Shown here: positions 9,144 to 17,030 of the stretch, in pieces
Layout of the letters: every line of letters starts with the position of its first letter
Numbering within the stretch: position 1 is the stretch's first letter
Source: Bacteroidales bacterium UBA5507
GTDB lineage: Bacteria; Bacteroidota; Bacteroidia; Bacteroidales; Lentimicrobiaceae
NCBI GenBank assembly: GCA_002426195.1
Contig: DIOT01000005.1
Coordinates: 1-64,000, forward strand
Direction of reading: 5' to 3'
Length of the DNA stretch: 64,000 nt
Notes under the pieces: model-generated
Databases searched by the model: none
The model's input: the letters and a program-made list of their open reading frames with translations, nothing else
Told to the model about the DNA's origin: nothing
Position numbers and translations under genes: made by a program

Positions 9144-10142
9144 CTAAAACGATTCTGATAAAGCCCTCATGATCATATCTTTTAGAGCAACAAGATTTGA
9201 GCCTGTGTGCGAAGATATAAAAACAACAGGTATTTCGGGCATTTTTCTGCGTTTAAGTTTCTTCATGCCTTCCTCATCAATAAGATCGCACTTAGTTACT
9301 GCCAATAAACGCTTTTTATCAAGCAACTCAGGGTTATACTGTTCAAGCTCGTTCAATAAAACATCATACTCCTTTTTTATACTTGAGGCGGTAGCCGGCA
9401 CCATAAAAAGTAGTACAGAATTTCTTTCTATATGACGAAGAAACCTTAATCCCAAGCCCTTGCCTTCGGAAGCCCCTTCAATAATTCCCGGTATGTCGGC
9501 CATAACAAATGACTGATTATCGCGATAAGGAACAATCCCAAGATTAGGCCGCAGTGTGGTGAATGGATAATCAGCGATCTCAGGTTTTGCAGCCGATATG
9601 GCAGCAAGGAGTGTCGATTTGCCGGCATTGGGAAATCCTACCAGGCCCACATCAGCAAGAATCTTTAATTCAAGAACCATCCAGGTCTCAATTCCCGGTT
9701 CTCCGGGTTGAGCATATCTGGGTGTCTGATGTGTTGCTGTCTTAAAATGATCATTACCTAAACCTCCCCGACCACCAGGAACAATAATGACTGTTTCTCC
9801 ATCATTTGTAACTTCCGCTACTTGTTCCATCGTTTCAGAGTCTCTTACAACAGTTCCTAATGGTACTTCTATAAATATATCCTTACCATTTGCACCAGTC
9901 TTCCGGTTATTGCTTCCACTAACACCATCTCCGGCCTTTATATGTTTGGTATATTTCAGATGCAGAAGAGTCCATAATTGTGCATTACCTTTAAGGATAA
10001 TATGACCTCCGCGACCTCCATCTCCACCATCCGGGCCTCCTCTGGGATTACCTCTGGTGCGCAATAAATGTGCTGACCCGGCACCTCCGTCCCCTGACCG
10101 GAGATAGAGTTTCACATAATCCACAAAATTTGAAGACGCCAT
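9144..10142 (-). CDS. obgE: GTPase ObgE/CgtA
   Basis: Obg is an essential GTPase tied to 50S ribosome maturation and the stringent response. The 332-residue protein starts at the ATG at 10142 ([20 protein letters not shown]). The frame runs further upstream into the adenylate kinase gene, but that extension is not Obg sequence. Residues 1-155 form the glycine-rich Obg fold. The G domain follows with GFPNAGKST (G1), ADIPGI-type G3, TKCD (G4) and an SS-type G5. There is no C-terminal OCT domain, as usual in Bacteroidota. It lies 34 bp after the adenylate kinase gene in the hpt-adk-obgE-pap2 run. Confidence 0.97.
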   Translation of the reverse strand: MASSNFVDYVKLYLRSGDGGAGSAHLLRTRGNPRGGPDGGDGGRGGHIILKGNAQLWTLLHLKYTKHIKAGDGVSGSNNRKTGANGKDIFIEVPLGTVVRDSETMEQVAEVTNDGETVIIVPGGRGGLGNDHFKTATHQTPRYAQPGEPGIETWMVLELKILADVGLVGFPNAGKSTLLAAISAAKPEIADYPFTTLRPNLGIVPYRDNQSFVMADIPGIIEGASEGKGLGLRFLRHIERNSVLLFMVPATASSIKKEYDVLLNELEQYNPELLDKKRLLAVTKCDLIDEEGMKKLKRRKMPEIPVVFISSHTGSNLVALKDMIMRALSESF

Positions 10143-10176
10143 TATTAATAAGGAATTTAATTGAAAACTATAATAT

Positions 10177-11346
10177 TTAACGTAAAATCCGCATTGCCTT
10201 CTCAACCTTATCACATAATCGGTCAAATACAACACTTTCTTCACCACTTGCATCAACAGCAGTGAATTTGTTCTGCTTATCGTAGAAGTTACCAACTGCC
10301 ACTGTCTTTTCGTTATACTCTTCCAAACGGTGTACGATAAGGTCAGTATTAACATCATAAGCTCGGGCATGAGATGTCTTGGCTCTCGCACTCAATCGCT
10401 TTATTGATTCAAGTGTCGATGCACTGAGTTCGATGCAGAAGGACACTGTTGAGTCAAGCCGGCGCAAAAGCCCATCGAGAATATATGCCTGAACAACAGT
10501 TCTGGGGAATCCTTTGAAAATAAATCCCCTCACATTGTTATGCTGCTTAATCTCCCTCTCAATAAGCCTTATTACGATCTCATCTGATACAAGGTCTCCC
10601 CTGTCCATCACACTCTTAACAATTTCTCCAATTTCAGTATTAGCCCGGACTTCTTTCCTTAAAAGCGAACCTGTTGAAATGTAGTAGAGATTATACTTTT
10701 TGGCAAGTAATCTGCCCTGAGTACCTTTTCCTGAACCGGGCGCCCCTGTCAGAACCAAATTAAACCAAACATTAGATAATGTCTTATCAATCGATTCTGT
10801 AAGCCGCTTAAATACCTCATGAATTGGCCCTACCCCATTTATGGGAATATACTTATCCCTGAACTGATAAAACTCAATTACAGGCTTGGTTTTGTTATCA
10901 TATTCCTGCAAACGGAATTCAATTACATCGGCAGTATCATCACTTCGTCCGGATGATTTTCCTCTTTCAATTAAACGACTTATAAGTTCTTCACGGGGAA
11001 CTTCCAAACTCAGCATGCATGCCAGTGAGGTATTCAGCTTGAGTAGTAATCCTTCAAGAATGTATGCCTGTACCATAGTACGAGGGAATCCATCAAACAA
11101 AATCCCATTATTGCCCGCACTAAGCATAATCCTCTTTTCAATCAGCTCAACTATCATCTCATCTGATACAAGCTGCCCTCTGTTTATAATGTCGGCCGCT
11201 TTTTTACCAAGTTCAGTTCCTTCACTTATCTCCTGCCTGAGCAAATCTCCTGTAGAAATATATATTAGTTTGTATTTCTCTATCAGCAAAGCCGACTGTG
11301 TTCCTTTACCGGCACCCGGAGGTCCAAATAGGGCAATATTAAGCAT
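10177..11346 (-). CDS. adk: Tandem fused adenylate kinase with degenerate second domain
   Basis: Adenylate kinase interconverts ATP, ADP and AMP. This product is 389 residues, twice the normal length, because two kinase domains are fused head to tail. Domain 1 (about 1-190) is canonical short-[12 protein letters not shown] at 8-16, STGDLLR with Asp34, DGFPRT with Asp85 and Arg89, and GRSDD at 133-137. Domain 2 (about 194-389) keeps the P-loop GAPGSGKGT at 201-209 and GFPRT. It has Ser227 in place of Asp34 and Lys278 in place of Asp85, and the GRxDD motif is lost (HARAYD). The second half probably binds nucleotide but is likely inactive or altered. The gene lies between hpt and obgE in one operon. 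It is one open frame with no sign of frameshift. Confidence 0.93.
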   Translation of the reverse strand: MLNIALFGPPGAGKGTQSALLIEKYKLIYISTGDLLRQEISEGTELGKKAADIINRGQLVSDEMIVELIEKRIMLSAGNNGILFDGFPRTMVQAYILEGLLLKLNTSLACMLSLEVPREELISRLIERGKSSGRSDDTADVIEFRLQEYDNKTKPVIEFYQFRDKYIPINGVGPIHEVFKRLTESIDKTLSNVWFNLVLTGAPGSGKGTQGRLLAKKYNLYYISTGSLLRKEVRANTEIGEIVKSVMDRGDLVSDEIVIRLIEREIKQHNNVRGFIFKGFPRTVVQAYILDGLLRRLDSTVSFCIELSASTLESIKRLSARAKTSHARAYDVNTDLIVHRLEEYNEKTVAVGNFYDKQNKFTAVDASGEESVVFDRLCDKVEKAMRILR

Positions 11347-11395
11347 GTTCTAAAAGATTTTATTAAAGCTGATTTATAATCAATACGTCTAATCC

Positions 11396-11935
11396 TTACT
11401 CCACTATTTTATATATATCAGGCAAATTCCTTGCATATCCGTCGTAATCCAAACCATAACCGATAATAAAGTCGTTAGGTATTTCCATCCCGATATAATC
11501 AATGCCATAATTACCTTTAAATGCATCAGGTTTAAACAATAAAGTAGCAATCTGTACTGAAGCAGCATTGTATTTTTGGAGCATTTCAAGCAATACTTCA
11601 AGTGTCTTGCCTGTATCTATTATATCTTCAATCACTATAACGTTTCGTCCTTCAATTTTCTCATTCAGACCAATTAACTCCCTGACAACATTTGAACTTT
11701 TAGTACCCTCATATGATGCCAGCTTCACAAACGAAAGACTGCATTCAATCTTGACTTTTTTGAGCAAATCAGCAGCAAACATAAAGGCTCCATTAAGAAT
11801 AATCAGGAAAAGAGGGTCTTTCCCATTAAGATCTTTGTTTATGTTTTCAGCAACTACAGAAATCGCTGCATCAATTTTTTCATAAGGAATAAAAACCTCA
11901 AATTCTTTATCTTTAACTTTTATGGTACTCTCCAT
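11396..11935 (-). CDS. hpt: Hypoxanthine phosphoribosyltransferase
   Basis: This purine-salvage enzyme makes IMP or GMP from hypoxanthine or guanine and PRPP. The 179-residue length is typical. The PRPP-binding motif VIVIEDIIDTGKTL is clear, the flexible-loop region has SYEGTKSS, and the C-terminal part has the VG-type hydrophobic loop with 'GYGLDYDGYARNLPDIY', which carries the conserved D-x-x-x-R-N-L-P/D. It is the first gene of an operon with adk and obgE. A TAnnTTTG box sits about 20 bp upstream of its ATG. It is divergent from purE, so purine salvage and de novo genes share this intergenic region. Confidence 0.96.
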   Translation of the reverse strand: MESTIKVKDKEFEVFIPYEKIDAAISVVAENINKDLNGKDPLFLIILNGAFMFAADLLKKVKIECSLSFVKLASYEGTKSSNVVRELIGLNEKIEGRNVIVIEDIIDTGKTLEVLLEMLQKYNAASVQIATLLFKPDAFKGNYGIDYIGMEIPNDFIIGYGLDYDGYARNLPDIYKIVE

Positions 11936-11956
11936 AATCTCATGATTTTAATTCAA

Positions 11957-11964
11957 CAAAGGTA
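11957..11964 (-). promoter_or_regulatory. Putative -7 box for the hpt operon
   Basis: On the minus strand this reads TACCTTTG, a strong match to TAnnTTTG. It lies 22 bp upstream of the hpt ATG and would give a very short leader. Confidence 0.55.
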
Positions 11965-12037
11965 TCAAAATTAGCCAGCTAATTATGGATAACCAAACAA
12001 AAACATGCCGACCAACAAAGCATGTTAACGAATTGTT

Positions 12038-12045
12038 TATGTTTG
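12038..12045 (+). promoter_or_regulatory. Putative -7 box for purE
   Basis: TATGTTTG matches TAnnTTTG and lies 22 bp before the purE ATG. It is divergent from the hpt box about 75 bp away. Confidence 0.5.
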
Positions 12046-12066
12046 TAATCCCAAAAAGAGCCGACT

Positions 12067-12576
12067 ATGAAACCTAAAGTAAGTATAATAATGGGCAGTA
12101 CATCCGACCTGCCTGTCATGAAAGAAGCCGCTGAAATACTCAACGACTTTCAGATTCCTTTTGAAATAAATGCTTTGTCAGCACACCGCACTCCGGATGA
12201 AGTTGAAAAATTTAGTAAGGGTGCATATGATAAAGGTATAAGGGTTATCATTGCCGGTGCAGGTATGGCCGCCCATTTAGCTGGAGTTATTGCAGCAATG
12301 ACACCACTGCCGGTTATTGGTGTACCCATCAAAGCTTCTCTCGATGGTATGGACTCATTGCTTGCTATGGTGCAAATGCCTCCGGGAATTCCTGTAGCAA
12401 CTGTTGCTATAAATGGTGCCCGCAATGCAGGAATCCTCGCCGTTCAAATACTCGCAGTTGACGATACACAACTTCATCTAAAGCTAAAGGAGTTCAAAGA
12501 AGATCTTAAGAAAAAGATTGTCAAGGCTAATGAAGAGTTAAACCTCGTAAAATATGATTACAGAGTAATGGTTTAA
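12067..12576 (+). CDS. purE: N5-carboxyaminoimidazole ribonucleotide mutase
   Basis: PurE (class I) converts N5-CAIR to CAIR in de novo purine synthesis. The 169-residue protein has the start pattern IIMGSTSDLPVMKEA, the SAHRTP motif with the catalytic His, and GAGMAAHLAGVIAAMT followed by PVIGVP, all typical of class I enzymes. No purK follows, although a PurK enzyme would be needed for the class I route and may lie elsewhere. The gene stands alone, convergent with an O-methyltransferase gene 37 bp away. purC lies about 6 kb downstream on the other strand. Confidence 0.97.
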   Translation: MKPKVSIIMGSTSDLPVMKEAAEILNDFQIPFEINALSAHRTPDEVEKFSKGAYDKGIRVIIAGAGMAAHLAGVIAAMTPLPVIGVPIKASLDGMDSLLAMVQMPPGIPVATVAINGARNAGILAVQILAVDDTQLHLKLKEFKEDLKKKIVKANEELNLVKYDYRVMV

Positions 12577-12613
12577 CTTGATAGTTGCAATTTTACCGGT
12601 ATTTTCACTATAA

Positions 12614-13297
12614 TTACAACTTTCTTAGAATCATTAGTCCGTCTCTGATTGGCAGAAGTAAAGGTTCAACCCTATTGTCGTTTATAACCATTTCATTGAA
12701 AGCAATGATTCCTTTGGTTTCCTTGTCATTGTATTGCTGTGAATCAAACACACGACCGTACCATAGTACGTTATCAGCAATAATATACCCACCTTGCCTT
12801 ACCTTATCGATGCAAATATTAAAATAGTTCACATAGTTTTCCTTGTCGGCATCAATAAATACAAGGTCGATGTTATCTCCGGTAAGAGGAAAAATAGTAT
12901 CTGTCAATACTTTTAATGCATCACCCTGATAAGTAGTTATTTTGTCACTCAGTCCTGCTCTTTCAATAAACTCGTTAGCAAGGTCTTCTATCTCCGGATT
13001 ATTGTCAATTGTATGCAAAACGCCATTTTCCCTGAGTCCCCTGGCCATATAGATTGCTGAATATCCGGTATAAGTTCCTATTTCAACAATTGTCCGTGCA
13101 TTCATCATTCTTACCAGGTTCTCTAATAATCGGCCCTGCAAAACTCCCGAAAGCATCCCAGCAGTCGTAAATGATAAATGGGTTCTTCTCACCAGTTCGC
13201 TCATCAAATCATCATCAGACAAGGTATGTTGAATTGCATATTCTTCATACTCGCGCCTGGTAGTGGAATATTGTTGCTTCTCGAATAACTCGTCCAT
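12614..13297 (-). CDS. Class I SAM-dependent O-methyltransferase
   Basis: This 227-residue protein has the caffeoyl-CoA/catechol O-methyltransferase-type fold. The SAM-binding motif I is VEIGTYTGYSAIYMA, an acidic residue follows at 'TIDNNPE', and the metal-binding motif is DADKENY. A second metal site is in IADNVLWYGRV. Small bacterial members methylate catechol-like or other hydroxylated substrates, so the substrate is unknown. It begins 20 bp after the M16 peptidase gene in the same direction and is probably co-transcribed with it. Confidence 0.92.
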   Translation of the reverse strand: MDELFEKQQYSTTRREYEEYAIQHTLSDDDLMSELVRRTHLSFTTAGMLSGVLQGRLLENLVRMMNARTIVEIGTYTGYSAIYMARGLRENGVLHTIDNNPEIEDLANEFIERAGLSDKITTYQGDALKVLTDTIFPLTGDNIDLVFIDADKENYVNYFNICIDKVRQGGYIIADNVLWYGRVFDSQQYNDKETKGIIAFNEMVINDNRVEPLLLPIRDGLMILRKL

Positions 13298-13317
13298 ATA
13301 TCTATTCCCTTTAGCTC

Positions 13318-14550
13318 TCAGATTTTCTTATTGCTATAAACCAGTCTGCTTATTCTCTCTTCATCAAGAATCTCATTCGAAACAGCTAGTAATTCATCGC
13401 AGGTAATTGCATTAATCCTATTTATTAATATTTCCAGTGTGTCAACAGTATTGTAGGCTAAAACACTCTTTGCCATAGAAAGCGCGTCATTCAGATTTGA
13501 CTCAAAGGATATGGCTAATTGCCCTGCGAATTGCTGCTTTGCCATATTTATCTGCATACTTCCAAGCTTAACCTTTTTAAGCTTCTGCAACTCTTTGGTA
13601 ACTATACTAAGAGCTTTGTCGAGCGAGCCATTATCAATCCCGAGGTAAATCATAAAGGACCCTGTATCACCATAAGGTGTATAGTTCGCTTCGACATTGT
13701 ATGAGATACCGCTTTTTTCCCTTAAAGCCATACTAAGTCTGGAATTCATAGCTGGTCCCCCAAGAATATTTGAAAGTAATGCCAATGTAGTGCGTCTGTT
13801 GTCGACATAACTGTATGCAGGACTCCCCAGTATACAATGAGTCTGAAAACCTGATTTCTTAACTACCTTCTGTTCAGGCTTATAATTAACAAATGGGATC
13901 CTTTGCGACTTTCTCATATTAGCAGGGATATTCCCGAAATATTGTTGGGCCAGGTTTACAAGCTTTGCAAAACTTATATTGCCAACCGAGCTGATCACAA
14001 TCTGATCAGTATTGTAATGCTTTGAAATAAAGTCTATTATTTTCTTCCGATTGATCTTCTTGACAATTGCAGGAGTAGCCAGTATCGGTTTGCCCAATGG
14101 ATGCTGTTTAAACAACATTTCTTCAAACTCATCAAAAATAAGTTCTGATGGCGAATCTTTGTAGCCGTTAATTTCATCAATTACCACGTCTTTTTCCTTT
14201 TCAATTTCTTTAACGGGAAATGTTGAGTTAGTAATGATATCTGAAAACAAATCGAATGCTCTTTTATAATGCTGAACAGGAAATGAGGCATGTATACAAG
14301 TCTCTTCTTTGGTAGTATAGGCATTTAGGTCTGCTCCAACATTTTCCAGGTAACCCAGCACATGGTATAATTTCCTTTTCTGAGTTCCCTTAAAAATCAT
14401 ATGCTCAATAAAATGAGCCAGCCCACCTTCATTTGGCTCCTCATCACGGGTACCTGTATTTATCATAACAGCCAGATGAGCAACCACATTGCCCACTTGT
14501 CGATGCACTAATCTTATGCCATTTGGCAGAGTATGAAACTGATATACCAT
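13318..14550 (-). CDS. M16-family zinc peptidase (processing-peptidase type)
   Basis: This is a 410-residue peptidase from the ATG at 14550 (MVYQFHTLPNGIRLVH). That start is chosen because a TAnnTTTG box at 14568-14575 sits just upstream, inside a longer open frame. The inverted zinc motif HFIEH is present near residue 46 with a downstream Glu in the 'EKDVVIDEI' region as the third ligand. One catalytic and one inactive M16 repeat follow, as in bacterial homologues of mitochondrial processing peptidase beta. No signal peptide is visible, so it is probably cytoplasmic. It is followed by the O-methyltransferase gene. Confidence 0.93.
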   Translation of the reverse strand: MVYQFHTLPNGIRLVHRQVGNVVAHLAVMINTGTRDEEPNEGGLAHFIEHMIFKGTQKRKLYHVLGYLENVGADLNAYTTKEETCIHASFPVQHYKRAFDLFSDIITNSTFPVKEIEKEKDVVIDEINGYKDSPSELIFDEFEEMLFKQHPLGKPILATPAIVKKINRKKIIDFISKHYNTDQIVISSVGNISFAKLVNLAQQYFGNIPANMRKSQRIPFVNYKPEQKVVKKSGFQTHCILGSPAYSYVDNRRTTLALLSNILGGPAMNSRLSMALREKSGISYNVEANYTPYGDTGSFMIYLGIDNGSLDKALSIVTKELQKLKKVKLGSMQINMAKQQFAGQLAISFESNLNDALSMAKSVLAYNTVDTLEILINRINAITCDELLAVSNEILDEERISRLVYSNKKI

Positions 14551-14567
14551 TTTTGGAATTAAGGGGG

Positions 14568-14575
14568 CAAAAGTA
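14568..14575 (-). promoter_or_regulatory. Putative -7 box for the M16 peptidase gene
   Basis: On the minus strand this reads TACTTTTG (TAnnTTTG), 18 bp upstream of the chosen ATG at 14550. It supports that start over the longer frame. Confidence 0.5.
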
Positions 14576-14654
14576 CGAAATAAGTCATTACCACCAACTC
14601 GCTGCAATGCGTTCACACATTGCTATTCAATTTGTTACCTATTAATTTTAGCTA

Positions 14655-15197
14655 TTAGCGGGCGAGCGGGAATTTCCTGACAAACGAAACCCAGTAAAGT
14701 GGCAGATGGCCCCTCAATTCACCTGACTCAGTGTAGCTTTCAAGCATCGGGCACATGGCAACAACTTTTTTAGTGATCTTTCCGGTTTCTTCATTCAGAT
14801 ACCATTCTTCAAGAAATCTCACTTTCGATATGTCTGATAAATCAATCTCACTAACTATGAGCGTGTCATATTCGGCATACGGCGGATACTCCCTGAGTAA
14901 AGTCATCAAGTCTCTACGTATGCCCTTTTCAGCAATCTCTTCTTGTGTCATCTCTTTAAAAGTGAGCACATCATAAACTTTATGATCACCCGACTTTGCA
15001 GCAGCCATTAATGATTTAACAAGGGTTTCGCGCTTATTATTTTCTAAATTCTGGACCCACCAGTCAAGGTCAGTCTCCGGGGAAATAATTGTTACGTCGT
15101 ACTGTATCCTGTCAGTCAGCTTATCACCCTTGCTACTGCAAGAACTAATAAAAATAGCTATCAATAGAACAAAAACAAGCTCAACAGCCCTCTTCAT
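14655..15197 (-). CDS. PorN/GldN-like lipoprotein
   Basis: This 180-residue predicted lipoprotein has a signal with the lipobox ISSC (Cys about residue 20). The body ends in a pattern very like the C-terminus of PorN/GldN, the periplasmic ring component of the type IX secretion and gliding machinery: an E-E-W-Y-x-N/D stretch, then 'KKVVAMCPML', then a G-E-L-R-G-H-L-P-L-Y-W-V run. PorN itself is about 300 residues and encoded with porK, porL and porM; here the gene is short, lipidated and alone. It may be a paralogue with a related fold. The resemblance is from memory of the motif order and is moderate evidence. Confidence 0.6.
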   Translation of the reverse strand: MKRAVELVFVLLIAIFISSCSSKGDKLTDRIQYDVTIISPETDLDWWVQNLENNKRETLVKSLMAAAKSGDHKVYDVLTFKEMTQEEIAEKGIRRDLMTLLREYPPYAEYDTLIVSEIDLSDISKVRFLEEWYLNEETGKITKKVVAMCPMLESYTESGELRGHLPLYWVSFVRKFPLAR

Positions 15198-15220
15198 ATG
15201 GTTATGTTTTTATAGTTGAT

Positions 15221-15228
15221 CAAAGATA
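15221..15228 (-). promoter_or_regulatory. Putative -7 box for the PorN-like gene
   Basis: On the minus strand this reads TATCTTTG (TAnnTTTG), 24 bp upstream of the ATG at 15197. It is back to back with the box at 15250-15257. Confidence 0.5.
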
Positions 15229-15249
15229 CAAAATTAGAAACCGAAAGAC

Positions 15250-15257
15250 TACCTTTG
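15250..15257 (+). promoter_or_regulatory. Putative -7 box for the TPR glycosyltransferase gene
   Basis: TACCTTTG (TAnnTTTG) lies 13 bp before the ATG at 15270, implying an extremely short leader. Confidence 0.5.
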
Positions 15258-15269
15258 CAAAGAATTTGA

Positions 15270-16973
15270 ATGAATGAAAAAAAAATGACAAAGCCTGCTA
15301 AATCTGTTATTCAGCATCGGGATTACTCTGAAAAAGTTAATCTGGCCGGAGGTATGATGATCAGGCGTGAATATGCGGCAATAGTTGCACTTTTGTTTAT
15401 CACATTTTTAATCTTTGCTGTCGCTCTTAGGAATGAAATACTAATTGGCTGGGACGATGGAGAATACTTTACAAATCCTACGGTAACAGGCAATCCGCAA
15501 GATGGGCAGAATATTTTCAGCACATTCTATCTGGGAATGTATCAGCCTCTGGCAATTCTAACCTTCAAGATATGCTACAATATATGGGGTGATTTAGCCT
15601 GGTTACATATAATTACAAACATTCTGATTCACTTAATCAACACATTCCTGGTCTTTAAATTGATGAAACGGTGGTCGCTGAAATTTGAAGCATCATTGAT
15701 TGTAGCTTTCCTATTTGCACTCCATCCCATGCATGTTGAAGGGGTTGTATGGATTTCGACAAGAAGTTCATTACTGTATTCTTTATTCTTTTTAACCGGC
15801 CTGCTACAATACCACAAATATCTGAATGGATTTAAAGTAAAAGACCTGGCACTTACCGGTTTATGGTTTCTATTGTCACTACTGAGCAAATCAATGGCTG
15901 CAACTTTTCCTTTAATTCTTCTGCTCATTGATTATTTCACCCGAAGACCGATCAATAAGAAAGCTATTCTTGAAAAAATACCATTCCTTGCTTTCTCTGT
16001 TATTTTCGGAATAATATCTATAAAAGCCTCGGAATCCTTCGGACACATTACGGTTCTGGAACAAGACTATTCATTTTTAAACAGAATCATTTTAATACTG
16101 TATGGTATTTCATTTTACCTGATAAAACTTGTATTGCCTTTAAATCTTTCAGCTATTTATTCTTTTCCTGAAATTACATCTAACGTATTTCCTACATGGG
16201 TATATGGTTCAATAGTTGCACTGGTATTCGCAGTCCTTATAATATGGTATGCTAAAAAAAACAGGCGGATATTTATCTTCGGATTCCTCTTTTTTGTGAT
16301 TCATATTGGAATGGTTCTTCCTTTGTTCTGGTCAAGAATCTTTATAACAGCCGACAGATACACCTATCTGCCATACATAGGATTATTTGTAATTATAGCA
16401 GTGCTTGTTACCAATCTTATTGAGAAGAGACAAACTATCAGTTCTTCATCCTGGAACATGGCTAAATTCTTACTTATCCTGGGTGCTGCTGCAATGTGTG
16501 TTGCAACTTTCAGTAGAGCCAAAGTATGGCACGACATACCAACACTACTGGGTAATGTAGTAGAGAATAGACGATCAGACGCCGATTTGGCACATGCATA
16601 CTTCTATCTCGGCAATTATAACGATTTGCAGAGTCGTGATAAAGATGCAATGAAGTATTACGATCTGGCTTTAACCAGAAATCCCAAACACCTCCTGGCA
16701 TTAAATAACAGGGGTATACTTAAGGGTAAATTAATGAACATCCCGGGTGCTGTATCCGACTTCTCACAAGCAATTACGCTTAAGCCGGATTATGCCGAAG
16801 CATATTATAACAGAGGAGTGGCATATTACCAGGGAGGTCAGCAGCAACAGGCATGCAGCGACTGGACTAAAGCTTCTCAATTGAGATTCTCACCTGCCAA
16901 TTCAGCCATTAGTCAATATTGCCGCGACAATATCCAGCCTGATTTTAACATTGCATTTCCCAATGCGCGATAA
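15270..16973 (+). CDS. Multi-pass membrane glycosyltransferase-like protein with C-terminal TPRs
   Basis: This 567-residue protein has about ten hydrophobic segments (residues 35-425) and three C-terminal tetratricopeptide repeats (about 435-550). An acidic 'GWDDGEYF' lies just after the first membrane segment, at the position where GT-C enzymes carry their first-loop catalytic Asp. 'HPMHVEGVVWISTRSSLLYSLF' is the hallmark of TMTC/DUF1736-type proteins, whose eukaryotic members are O-mannosyltransferases. In bacteria the role is unknown; lipid-linked sugar transfer at the inner membrane is plausible. An N-terminal extension of about 30 polar residues precedes the first membrane segment. It lies 57 bp upstream of the aspartase gene. 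Confidence 0.85.
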   Translation: MNEKKMTKPAKSVIQHRDYSEKVNLAGGMMIRREYAAIVALLFITFLIFAVALRNEILIGWDDGEYFTNPTVTGNPQDGQNIFSTFYLGMYQPLAILTFKICYNIWGDLAWLHIITNILIHLINTFLVFKLMKRWSLKFEASLIVAFLFALHPMHVEGVVWISTRSSLLYSLFFLTGLLQYHKYLNGFKVKDLALTGLWFLLSLLSKSMAATFPLILLLIDYFTRRPINKKAILEKIPFLAFSVIFGIISIKASESFGHITVLEQDYSFLNRIILILYGISFYLIKLVLPLNLSAIYSFPEITSNVFPTWVYGSIVALVFAVLIIWYAKKNRRIFIFGFLFFVIHIGMVLPLFWSRIFITADRYTYLPYIGLFVIIAVLVTNLIEKRQTISSSSWNMAKFLLILGAAAMCVATFSRAKVWHDIPTLLGNVVENRRSDADLAHAYFYLGNYNDLQSRDKDAMKYYDLALTRNPKHLLALNNRGILKGKLMNIPGAVSDFSQAITLKPDYAEAYYNRGVAYYQGGQQQQACSDWTKASQLRFSPANSAISQYCRDNIQPDFNIAFPNAR

Positions 16974-17030
16974 CAATTATACTATCTAAAAATCACTAAA
17001 AAAAGCATTTTAAACTTAATTTTTAACAAT

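Noticed and set aside
10886..11353. A 155-codon plus-strand open frame
   Set aside because: It is antisense to the adenylate kinase gene, whose motifs are clear; Ser-rich antisense shadow.
12583..12621. An imperfect 10-bp inverted repeat between purE and the O-methyltransferase gene
   Set aside because: It has one mismatch, a long loop and reaches into the methyltransferase stop; too weak to call a terminator.
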